Source of the DNA: SIG480 sp045586595
Lineage (GTDB): Bacteria > Bacillota > Clostridia > Oscillospirales > JAAYXM01
Assembly (NCBI GenBank): GCA_045586595.1
Contig: JAZNAQ010000035.1
Span: 1-64,000 of the forward strand
Length of the DNA stretch: 64,000 nt
Reading direction: 5' to 3'
Shown: positions 24,851 through 32,202 of the stretch, one piece after another
How the letters are laid out: the number at the start of each line of letters is the position of its first letter
Numbering within the stretch: the first letter of the stretch is position 1
Notes under the pieces: model-generated
Databases searched by the model: none
Told to the model about the DNA's origin: nothing
What the model saw: only the letters and a program-made list of their open reading frames with translations
Made by a program: the position numbers and the translations under genes

Positions 24851-26890
24851 TCATCTACTCCCACAACTTTTGAATAGTCTATATGTTTTTGAATCATTCA
24901 AATCCACTTTATTATTATGCTCTGCTATTTTTATGTGTACCCTATAATTTTCATACTCGTAGCTCATAAGCCCGACTTCTGAAAAAATCTGAAATGCTAT
25001 TATGAGTTTTGCAAGCGTTATCTCTCGCCCAATTCTCAAGGCACGTCGTTTTATCTCAAGCAACGGTGTCGATACAGAGAAGTCGGCTCCGGTTATCATC
25101 CGCCATATCTTGCCGAGCTCATCGTAGCTCACCTCAATATTGTCGACTTTATTTCCTTTAAGTGCACAGTCAAGGCATGAGAATGCTAAATCAAACTCTT
25201 CTATATCCTTCTGGCAAGGGCGGGCATCTTTTATATGAAGCTGGACACTCTCACCCAAGAAGTTGTTTATCTCCGGCGTAAATGCTATATCCGCCCAGTC
25301 ACCTTCGGCAAACGGTAAATCCTCAACACGCTTACCGAAATATACGCATTGAAAACGTCCCGCATGCTCTATATACATCTTTACATGTCGGTTATTGCCT
25401 ATCGGTATTATTCGTGAAATTTTACATTTGTTCATTCGTAGCTTAGGGGCTTCGTTTTCTTTGCCGTAAGGCTCCATAACGCGCAGTGCATAAAGCTGGT
25501 CAAGAGTCAGCTCATCGGGGTGTACTTCAAAATCTATATCAAGTATAGGCACATATCCGCTCATATCGCTTTCAAGCTCTTCGTTAAGACGGCGGCGGAA
25601 CACTTCAATATTCTCCCGTTTTATAACTATACCCGCCGCAAGGTCATGCCCACCGAACTTTTCAAGTAAGTCAGAGCATCTGCCAAGCGCGGCGTGGAGG
25701 CTTACGCCTGCAAAACTTCTGCCCGAGCCACGGCATTCACCGTCCTCTACAGAAATTAGGATTGTGGGTTTACCGAAAAGGTTGCATATGCGCGACGCAA
25801 CTATTCCGAGAACTCCGTGGTGCCAATTTTCTCCGCCAATTACTATTGCGCTGCCCTCTTTGTACTCTGGGTGCGCCTCCATAACCGCAAGGGCTTCTTT
25901 CATTATGTCGCCTTCGCACTTCTGACGTTCACGGTTTTTCCCGTCAAGCTCATGTGCGAGCTCTTTTGCGGTTTCTTCATCTGCAAACAAAAGCTCAAGC
26001 GAGAGTTCGGCACTTCCCATTCTCCCCGCGGCGTTCATTCGCGGACCTACGAGAAAACCTATTGCCCCGGCCGTCAGCGGCTCGTCTCGCTTTGCCCCCG
26101 CCTCATCAAGAAGTGCGGTCAGCCCGATTTCCCGGCGCGCATCTAAAAGCCTGAGCCCATTTGCAACAATTATTCGGTTTTCGTCTGCTATGGGCATGAC
26201 ATCTGCCACTGTCCCGATACAAACATACGGTAAGTATTTTTCCATAACCGAGCGTTCACTGCCGCTCATTGCACAAATAAGCTTAAAGGCAACCCCTACA
26301 CCTGCAAGAGATGTGAACGGATAATCGCAATCGCTCCGATTAGGGTTAACCACAGCGCAGGCAGGAGGCAACTCATCACCACACTTATGGTGGTCTGTTA
26401 TAACAAGGTCGAGCCCAAGCTCCTTTGCATAGCGTGCCTCATCAATAGCAGTAATACCTGTATCAACGGTTACAACAAGCGTAACCCCACGCGCGGCAAG
26501 CTCTTCAAGCGCAGTGCGTGAAACACCATACCCGTCTCCAAAGCGGTCGGGTATATGGTATACGCAGTCTGCCCCTCTTGATTTTAGGTAATGCAACAAA
26601 ATATATGTAGCGGTTACGCCGTCGGCATCATAATCACCATATACAGCGATTTTCTCGCCATTTGCAAGCCCCAAATTTATTCGATCAGCCGCCTTTTCCA
26701 TATCTTTTAAAAGGAACGGGTCATATAAATCTGACAAATCCTTTTTTGTAAACAAATCTGCCTCTTTTGCCGTTGTTATCCCTCGTACAGCGAGGAGTTT
26801 TGCCGTAAGCGACGGCACGCCTAACGCCTCAGACAGCTCGCGGACTATATTTTCATCATAACTTCCGGTTATCCATTTGGTATTTTTCAT
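24851..26890 (-). CDS. recJ: Single-stranded-DNA-specific exonuclease RecJ
   Basis: A 5'-3' ssDNA exonuclease of recombination and mismatch repair. It has the DHH motifs VYGDYDADGVTATYIL (about 79), VDTGI, TDHHKC and VVNPNRSDCDYPF, and a DHHA1 motif SGRSFAGVSLHAALGRCSDL with FGGHDLAAGI. These are followed by an OB domain (PYGKENEAPKLRMNK) and a C-terminal region. The 679-residue length is within range. No apt gene lies between recJ and rel, where many Clostridia have one. Confidence 0.95.
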   Translation of the reverse strand: MKNTKWITGSYDENIVRELSEALGVPSLTAKLLAVRGITTAKEADLFTKKDLSDLYDPFLLKDMEKAADRINLGLANGEKIAVYGDYDADGVTATYILLHYLKSRGADCVYHIPDRFGDGYGVSRTALEELAARGVTLVVTVDTGITAIDEARYAKELGLDLVITDHHKCGDELPPACAVVNPNRSDCDYPFTSLAGVGVAFKLICAMSGSERSVMEKYLPYVCIGTVADVMPIADENRIIVANGLRLLDARREIGLTALLDEAGAKRDEPLTAGAIGFLVGPRMNAAGRMGSAELSLELLFADEETAKELAHELDGKNRERQKCEGDIMKEALAVMEAHPEYKEGSAIVIGGENWHHGVLGIVASRICNLFGKPTILISVEDGECRGSGRSFAGVSLHAALGRCSDLLEKFGGHDLAAGIVIKRENIEVFRRRLNEELESDMSGYVPILDIDFEVHPDELTLDQLYALRVMEPYGKENEAPKLRMNKCKISRIIPIGNNRHVKMYIEHAGRFQCVYFGKRVEDLPFAEGDWADIAFTPEINNFLGESVQLHIKDARPCQKDIEEFDLAFSCLDCALKGNKVDNIEVSYDELGKIWRMITGADFSVSTPLLEIKRRALRIGREITLAKLIIAFQIFSEVGLMSYEYENYRVHIKIAEHNNKVDLNDSKTYRLFKSCGSR

Positions 26891-26970
26891 AACAGCATAA
26901 TATCCTTTATTCTTTATGCTTTATATTATAACAAATTCCACCCCAAAATACAACCTCGCCGAAATCCTTG

Positions 26971-26999
26971 TTTTCAAATGCAGAAATATGGTGTATAAT
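26971..26999 (+). promoter_or_regulatory. Possible promoter of the YihY gene
   Basis: TATAAT (26994-26999) with a weak TTTTCA (26971-26976) 17 bp upstream, about 27 bp before the start. Confidence 0.5.
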
Positions 27000-27025
27000 A
27001 CAATTTAGGGGGTGAATTTGTTTTG

Positions 27026-27874
27026 ATGAAGAACCTCAAAAGCCGCTTTTCTGAGCCTTTACGGATACTTCGTATGCTTTATGAGCGATTTCGCGAACAT
27101 GGCATAACCTATACAGGCGGGCAAATAGCTTACTTTTTCATTCTCTCGGTTTTCCCCTTTATTATTTTTATAAACGCGCTCATCGCATCCTTTAATATAC
27201 CGAGCAAATCTGCGATAGCTTTCCTTGAGCCGTTTTTCCCTGAACAAATAGTTTCGTTTATTGCCAACTATATAGAATATATAAACGCACAAAGCGGAGT
27301 TAGCCTTTTGTCTTTTGGTATTATACTCGCAATATTCTCTGCATCAAAATCGGTAAGATCACTCGCTCGGGCATTCAACCTTGCATATGAAACAGAGCAA
27401 AAACGCGGCTTTTTTGCACAAATTCTTTTTTCAATGATTTTTATATTCCTCTTTGCACTGATGCTTCTTGCGTGTATTGTTCTCGTTGCATTCGGAAACG
27501 ACTTTATATCAAAGCTCATTTCAGAAATGACTCTTGCTTTTGCGTTTGTTGACCTACTCTCTGTGTGGCGTTGGATCACTATGGCTATCATCCTGTTTTT
27601 TACGATGTCGGTAATATATAAACTACTGCCATCAGCTAAGATAAAATTTTCCGAGACTCTGCCCGGTACGTTCTTCTCCCTCGCCGGTTTTCTTATCCTG
27701 ACCGCATTTTTCTCGTTCTATGTTAATAATATTATTTCATCATCGGTATTCTACGGCTCAATCGGCGCAATAATCCTTCTCATGCTTTGGATGTATTTTG
27801 CAGGAATAATTCTTGTCTTAGGAGCAGAGCTCAACAAAATCATGTCAGATATAAAAAAAGAGAACACAGATTAA
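27026..27874 (+). CDS. YihY/BrkB-family membrane protein
   Basis: An integral membrane protein with about six hydrophobic segments (for example IAYFFILSVFPFIIFINALI and SIGAIILLMLWMYFAGIILV) and the family motif GAxLNxI near the end (GAELNKIMSD). YihY/BrkB proteins are often misnamed ribonuclease BN; their function is unresolved. The ATG at 27026 follows AGGGGGTGA; the TTG just before it is the alternative. A monocistronic plus-strand gene between promoter and terminator. Confidence 0.88.
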   Translation: MKNLKSRFSEPLRILRMLYERFREHGITYTGGQIAYFFILSVFPFIIFINALIASFNIPSKSAIAFLEPFFPEQIVSFIANYIEYINAQSGVSLLSFGIILAIFSASKSVRSLARAFNLAYETEQKRGFFAQILFSMIFIFLFALMLLACIVLVAFGNDFISKLISEMTLAFAFVDLLSVWRWITMAIILFFTMSVIYKLLPSAKIKFSETLPGTFFSLAGFLILTAFFSFYVNNIISSSVFYGSIGAIILLMLWMYFAGIILVLGAELNKIMSDIKKENTD

Positions 27875-27892
27875 ATATCTGTGTTCTCTTTC
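27853..27892. terminator. Bidirectional terminator at the YihY stop codon
   Basis: A 13 bp perfect stem (27859-27871/27877-27889, AGAGAACACAGAT and its complement) with A7 before and T-rich after; the YihY stop codon TAA lies in the loop. Confidence 0.85.
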
Positions 27893-27898
27893 TGTTTC

Positions 27899-29125
27899 TT
27901 ATAACTTATAAACTTTATCACCTGGGATTATGTTGCGGGTATCAAAGACTATTTTGTCTTTAAGACGCGCAGCATTCTCTTTTATATGGGTATGAGATGT
28001 CATTACAACAACTATATCTACCTCACTTAAAAACTCGTCAAAATCGAACACCTGACCCTCGCAGATGCATTTCTCAACAAACGGGTCATATGCGCGAATT
28101 TTGCCGCCGAGGTGATTTCTCATACTCTCAAGAAGCTGAAGTGCCGGGCTCTCGCGGACATCGTCAACATCCTCTTTATAGGTAAGGCCATAAAGCCCCA
28201 CTCGCGAAACATCGGTAATACCGTTTTCGTCCATAATCTCGCGAATTCTGCCAAGCACAAACTCCGGCATAGAGTCGTTTATCTTGCGCGCCGCAAGAAT
28301 TATATTGGCAAGACCGGGATAGTCGCCAACCAGGAACCACGGGTCTACAGAGATGCAATGCCCGCCGACACCAGGTCCGGGCTGAAGAATATTAACGCGC
28401 GGATGCTTGTTTGCTATTCTTATAATCTCGTAAACATCCATGTTATCACTTCGGCAGATTTTTGCGAGCTCGTTTGCAAACGCGATGTTTATATCGCGGA
28501 AGGTGTTTTCGACTACCTTTGTCATCTCTGCCGTGCGAATGTCAGTAACAACAATCTCGCCCTTACAGAATGATTCATAGAGTGACTTTATCTTCTCGCC
28601 GATTTCTTTTGAGTCGGCGCCGATTGTTCTTGAGTTGTGCTCAAGCTCGTATACCATGTTACCGGGAATTATGCGCTCTGGCGCGTGAACAAGATTGATG
28701 TCTTCACCAATAACAAAACCGTTTTCCTCAATTACAGGACGCACAAAGCGGTCAATCGTTCCCGGTGAGACAGTAGACTCAACAACGACCGTCGCGCCTT
28801 TCGGGCAAACCGCCATAACGCTCTTTACAGCGCTGACAACATATTTCGGGTCAATCTTTTTGCTGTCTTTATCGTACGGAGTTGGAACTGATACAATATA
28901 TACGTCTGTCGGGATATACTCGGTTGTAAACTTTATGCCACCCGCAAGAGCGTTTGCAAAAAGCTCTGAAAGCCCGTCCTCCTCAAAGGTGGTCTTTCCT
29001 GCGTTGAGTGTGTTTACAAGCTCTGCATTATAGTCAGTGCCTACAACCTCTACACCGTGAGATGCAAACATCAGCGCAGTCGGAAGCCCTATATACCCGA
29101 GACCGACAACATTTATCTTTGACAT
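27899..29125 (-). CDS. wecC: UDP-N-acetyl-D-mannosamine dehydrogenase-like (nucleotide-sugar dehydrogenase)
   Basis: Oxidises the C6 of a UDP-sugar to a uronate in two NAD+-dependent steps. N-terminal Rossmann NVVGLGYIGLPTA, then STVSPGT, HAPERIIPGN, the substrate lysine region KVVENTFRDINIAF, and the catalytic Cys in GPGVGGHCISVDPWF. GLTYKEDVDDVRESPA follows. The motifs and length (408) fit WecC-type rather than UDP-glucose dehydrogenase, but the epimerase wecB and other surface-polysaccharide genes are not adjacent. It lies 17 bp after purA on the same strand, an unusual pairing. Confidence 0.87.
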   Translation of the reverse strand: MSKINVVGLGYIGLPTALMFASHGVEVVGTDYNAELVNTLNAGKTTFEEDGLSELFANALAGGIKFTTEYIPTDVYIVSVPTPYDKDSKKIDPKYVVSAVKSVMAVCPKGATVVVESTVSPGTIDRFVRPVIEENGFVIGEDINLVHAPERIIPGNMVYELEHNSRTIGADSKEIGEKIKSLYESFCKGEIVVTDIRTAEMTKVVENTFRDINIAFANELAKICRSDNMDVYEIIRIANKHPRVNILQPGPGVGGHCISVDPWFLVGDYPGLANIILAARKINDSMPEFVLGRIREIMDENGITDVSRVGLYGLTYKEDVDDVRESPALQLLESMRNHLGGKIRAYDPFVEKCICEGQVFDFDEFLSEVDIVVVMTSHTHIKENAARLKDKIVFDTRNIIPGDKVYKL

Positions 29126-29142
29126 AAACTTGCCCTCTTTAC

Positions 29143-30417
29143 TTAATCTTTATAGACTATCTGCTCTCTGTCGGGGCCTACGCCGACAATAGATACCTTA
29201 CATCCGCACGCCTTCTCAACCGCATCGATATAAGTCTTGATGCTCTGCGGGAACTCGTCATAATTCTTGACGCCGGAGATGTCCTCGTCAAAACCGTCAA
29301 ACTCCTCATAAATCGGCTTGCACTTTGCAAGGTTATCAAGGTCTGCCGGGAAGTCGTTGATAATCTTTCCGTCCATTTCATACGCTGTACAAAGCTTAAT
29401 CTTCGGAAGACCGCGAAGCGGGTCAATCTTATTTATAACGATAGAAGTAAGCCCATTTACGCGAACAGCATAGCGTGCCATAACCGCATCAAACCAGCCT
29501 GTTCTGCGTGCGCGACCGGTTGTTACGCCAAACTCTGCGCCTGCCTGGCGGATATACTCGCCAACCTCATCGTCAAGCTCTGTCGGGAACGGCCCCTGTC
29601 CGACGCGGGTTGTATAGCCCTTGAATATACCTACGACCTCGTCAACAAGTGTCGGGCCGATACCTGCGCCTACACAAACGCCGCCGGCAACCGGGTGTGA
29701 CGATGTAACATACGGGTATGTACCCATATCAATATCGAGGAGCGTACCCTGTGCGCCCTCAAAGAGAACCTTCTTGCCTGCCTTGAGCGCATCAAATACC
29801 ATAACGCTTGTATCGCGTACCATGGGCGCAAGGCGTTCGGCATAGCTCCAATACTCCTCAGCTATTGCATCAAGGTCAAGAGCCTTGCCGCCGTAGTAGT
29901 TTACAAAAAGCTTATTCTTAATTTCGCCGACGCGCTTTACCGCAGCGGTGAATTTTTCTTTTGAAATAAAGTCGTGCATACGGATACCGATACGCTGTGC
30001 CTTATCCATGTAGCACGGGCCGATACCCTTCTTTGTAGTTCCGATGTTGCCTGCGCCGCGCGCGACCTCTTCAAGGCCGTCCTGCTCTATATGCCACGGC
30101 ATAATGACGTGTGTGCGCTCGTCGATAAAGAGATTATCAAGCGGTGCGCCCTTCTTTGCAAGCTCGTCCATCTCTGAAAGAATGACCTTCGGGTCAAGCA
30201 CAACGCCTGCGCCGATAACATTCATTGTTCCCGAATATAAAATACCTGACGGAATAAGATGAAGCTTATATACATTATCACCTACGATAACGGTATGACC
30301 TGCGTTGTTTCCGCCCTGAGAACGGACAACAAGGTCTGCCTCCGACGCGAAGATGTCTATAAACTTACCCTTTCCCTCATCGCCCCACTGAGCACCGAGG
30401 ATGACTTTTCCTGACAT
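29143..30417 (-). CDS. purA: Adenylosuccinate synthetase
   Basis: Condenses IMP and aspartate using GTP, the first step to AMP. Signatures are GAQWGDEGKGKFID (P-loop-like, catalytic Asp and His), GGNNAGHTV, QRIGIRMHDF, EGAQGTLLDIDMGTYPYVTSS and TTGRARRTGWFD. The length of 424 is normal. A near-consensus promoter lies 34 bp upstream. Confidence 0.97.
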   Translation of the reverse strand: MSGKVILGAQWGDEGKGKFIDIFASEADLVVRSQGGNNAGHTVIVGDNVYKLHLIPSGILYSGTMNVIGAGVVLDPKVILSEMDELAKKGAPLDNLFIDERTHVIMPWHIEQDGLEEVARGAGNIGTTKKGIGPCYMDKAQRIGIRMHDFISKEKFTAAVKRVGEIKNKLFVNYYGGKALDLDAIAEEYWSYAERLAPMVRDTSVMVFDALKAGKKVLFEGAQGTLLDIDMGTYPYVTSSHPVAGGVCVGAGIGPTLVDEVVGIFKGYTTRVGQGPFPTELDDEVGEYIRQAGAEFGVTTGRARRTGWFDAVMARYAVRVNGLTSIVINKIDPLRGLPKIKLCTAYEMDGKIINDFPADLDNLAKCKPIYEEFDGFDEDISGVKNYDEFPQSIKTYIDAVEKACGCKVSIVGVGPDREQIVYKD

Positions 30418-30450
30418 GCAAAAAGACCTCCTTATTTATTTCCGAGATGT

Positions 30451-30479
30451 ATTATAGCACACTTTATCCATCTTGTAAA
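30451..30479 (-). promoter_or_regulatory. Promoter of purA
   Basis: Minus strand TTTACA (30479-30474), a 17 bp spacer, TATAAT (30456-30451). No PurR-box-like or riboswitch structure recognised beside it. Confidence 0.75.
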
Positions 30480-30551
30480 ACAAAAATACTGGATTTCTGC
30501 CGAAAAATAATTTATAATAAGAAAATAGTTTGAAATTCGGAGAGATTACCC

Positions 30552-31664
30552 ATGATATATCTTGACAACGCATCTACAACAAAGGTTATTCCCGAGGCGG
30601 CAGACGCGGCAGTTTTTGCTATGTGTGAGGGCTTCGGCAACCCCTCATCCCTACACGGGCTCGGCTTCTCAGCCGAGAAGCTTGTAACAGATGCAAAGAA
30701 AACGATTGCAGCCGTTATCGGATGTGATGCAAAAGAGCTTACGTTTACATCCTGCGGATCGGAGAGCAACAACCTTGCGATATTCGGCGCCGCAGCAAGA
30801 AGCGGCAAGCGCCGCCACATGGTGACAACAGCCTTTGAACACCCATCTGTTCTCAATGCGGCAAAGCGACTCGAAGCGCAGGGCTTTGAGGTCACTTATG
30901 TATCCCCGCGTTCAGACGGCTCGGTACACGCAGAGGACATCGCCTCGGCCGTTCGTGAGGACACATTTTTAGTATCGGTTATGAGCGTAAACAACGAGAT
31001 TGGCTCAGTTATGGACATCCCCGCCATATCGCGTGCCGTACGCGCAAAAAACCGCGAAACGCTCATCCACACGGATGCGGTACAGGCGTTTCTGAAAATA
31101 CCGATAAACACCGCCAGATACGGTGCTGACATAATCTCAATAAGCGGGCACAAGGTCCATGCCCCCAAGGGCATCGGCGCAATATATATAAAGCGCGGAG
31201 TTGGGCTGACCCCTCAGATTGTCGGCGGCGGTCAGGAGCAGGGTATGCGCTCGGGCACCGAGGCAACAGCTCAGATAACGGCATTCGCAAAGGCGGTAGA
31301 AAGTGTTAGCAACACTTATACCCGGAACGCAGAAAACATGAGGAGGCTTTTAGAGAGACTAAAAGCGGAGCTTGAGGCACTCCCGAATGTGCACGTCTTT
31401 TCTGCAAAGGAGAGCGCGCCGCACATTCTTACAGCTGCATTTACGAAATACCCGAGCGAGGTTGTCATGCGAATATTAGAGGAGCGCGAGATATATGTTT
31501 CGGCGGGCTCTGCGTGCAGCAGAGGCAAGAAAAGCCATGTTCTACGCGCGATAAAAGTCCCCGACAAGCTCATCGGCTCTGCTGTACGAATAAGCTTATC
31601 TCGTTTTTCAACCGATAATGAGGTTGATGAGTTTACAAATTGCGTAAAAGAAAAACTTATCTAA
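30552..31664 (+). CDS. nifS: Cysteine desulfurase (NifS/IscS family)
   Basis: A PLP enzyme that releases sulfur from cysteine for Fe-S clusters or tRNA thiolation. It starts MIYLDNASTTKVIPEA and carries TSCGSESNNLAIFG, HTDAVQAFLKI, the PLP lysine in SISGHKVHAPKGIGA, and the active-site Cys loop SAGSACSRGKKSHVL. The length of 370 is usual. No scaffold iscU, iscR or thiI is adjacent. Divergent from purA; AATTCGGAGAG precedes the ATG. Confidence 0.93.
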   Translation: MIYLDNASTTKVIPEAADAAVFAMCEGFGNPSSLHGLGFSAEKLVTDAKKTIAAVIGCDAKELTFTSCGSESNNLAIFGAAARSGKRRHMVTTAFEHPSVLNAAKRLEAQGFEVTYVSPRSDGSVHAEDIASAVREDTFLVSVMSVNNEIGSVMDIPAISRAVRAKNRETLIHTDAVQAFLKIPINTARYGADIISISGHKVHAPKGIGAIYIKRGVGLTPQIVGGGQEQGMRSGTEATAQITAFAKAVESVSNTYTRNAENMRRLLERLKAELEALPNVHVFSAKESAPHILTAAFTKYPSEVVMRILEEREIYVSAGSACSRGKKSHVLRAIKVPDKLIGSAVRISLSRFSTDNEVDEFTNCVKEKLI

Positions 31665-31680
31665 TTTAGAAAATTCCCTA

Positions 31681-31709
31681 TTGCAAAAACCTTGTAATAA
31701 TGCTATTAT
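31681..31709 (+). promoter_or_regulatory. Promoter of acpP
   Basis: TTGCAA (31681-31686), a 17 bp spacer, TATTAT (31704-31709), 45 bp before the ATG, so acpP need not depend on nifS transcription. Confidence 0.65.
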
Positions 31710-31753
31710 ACGGATATAGAAGCCATTTGCAAATTAACTACGGAGGTACTAAC

Positions 31754-31981
31754 ATGGTAATCGACACTTTAAGAAACATTCTCGAGGCACAGCTTGATAT
31801 TGACCCGGCAACAATCACTGAAGAAACAAGCATTATCGATGACCTCGGCGCAGATTCGCTCGACATGGTTGAGCTTATGATGACAGTTGAGGAAGAGTTT
31901 GATATTACAATACAGGACAACGACGCACATCTCTTTAAAACAGTAGGCGACGTTGTAAATTACATCGAAGCAAATATGTAA
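31754..31981 (+). CDS. acpP: Acyl carrier protein
   Basis: A 75-residue acidic helical carrier of fatty-acyl chains. The phosphopantetheine Ser is in GADSLDMVELMM. The start at 31754 (MVIDTLRNILEAQLDID) follows CGGAGG. It has its own promoter and terminator and no fatty-acid synthesis genes beside it, so it is an orphan ACP; a second ACP in a fab cluster elsewhere would be expected. The neighbouring cysteine desulfurase may be coincidental. Confidence 0.94.
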   Translation: MVIDTLRNILEAQLDIDPATITEETSIIDDLGADSLDMVELMMTVEEEFDITIQDNDAHLFKTVGDVVNYIEANM

Positions 31982-31997
31982 AACCTTATAAAACAAC

Positions 31998-32027
31998 ACC
32001 GCAGGCATAAGCCTGCGGTATTTTTGT
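31998..32027 (+). terminator. Terminator of acpP
   Basis: Stem ACCGCAGGC/GCCTGCGGT (31998-32006/32011-32019) with a 4-base loop, then A and T5. It also faces the convergent peptide gene. Confidence 0.85.
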
Positions 32028-32031
32028 TATA

Positions 32032-32190
32032 TTAGCCGTAAATTGAAAAATCCTGACTCCCCTGATTTGATGCAGTTACAAGGTCGCCGTCTACAAGTAT
32101 CGTGTGCATAGGGCCTCCACTTGTTGTTATAACATCATTAACAGCTATTGATATAATTTCAACCTTTGGTGATATATAATTCTTTTTCAT
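32032..32190 (-). CDS. Small 52-residue peptide of unknown function, downstream of the LRR protein
   Basis: A complete small gene: AGGAGA lies 8 nt before the ATG at 32190 and a stop is at 32032. The peptide starts MKKNYISPKVEIISI and has no hydrophobic signal or membrane segment. It contains a doubled motif, DVITTSGG (about 19-26) and DLVTASNQG (about 36-44), that is D-[VL]-[IV]-T-[TA]-S, and ends SQDFSIYG. The gene starts 12 bp after the stop of the large secreted LRR protein, so the two are almost certainly co-transcribed. I know no function. Short peptides starting MKK-x-Y-x-x-P with such a D-x-[IV]-T-[TA]-S stretch do occur near surface or exported proteins in gut Firmicutes, but that is recollection, not a match. 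No Cys is present. Confidence 0.75.
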   Translation of the reverse strand: MKKNYISPKVEIISIAVNDVITTSGGPMHTILVDGDLVTASNQGSQDFSIYG

Positions 32191-32202
32191 TTCATTTCTC
32201 TC

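Noticed and set aside
30418..30551. Purine riboswitch or PurR box in the purA-nifS gap
   Set aside because: The 130 bp gap is AT-rich and shows only promoter-like sequence; no riboswitch core recognised.
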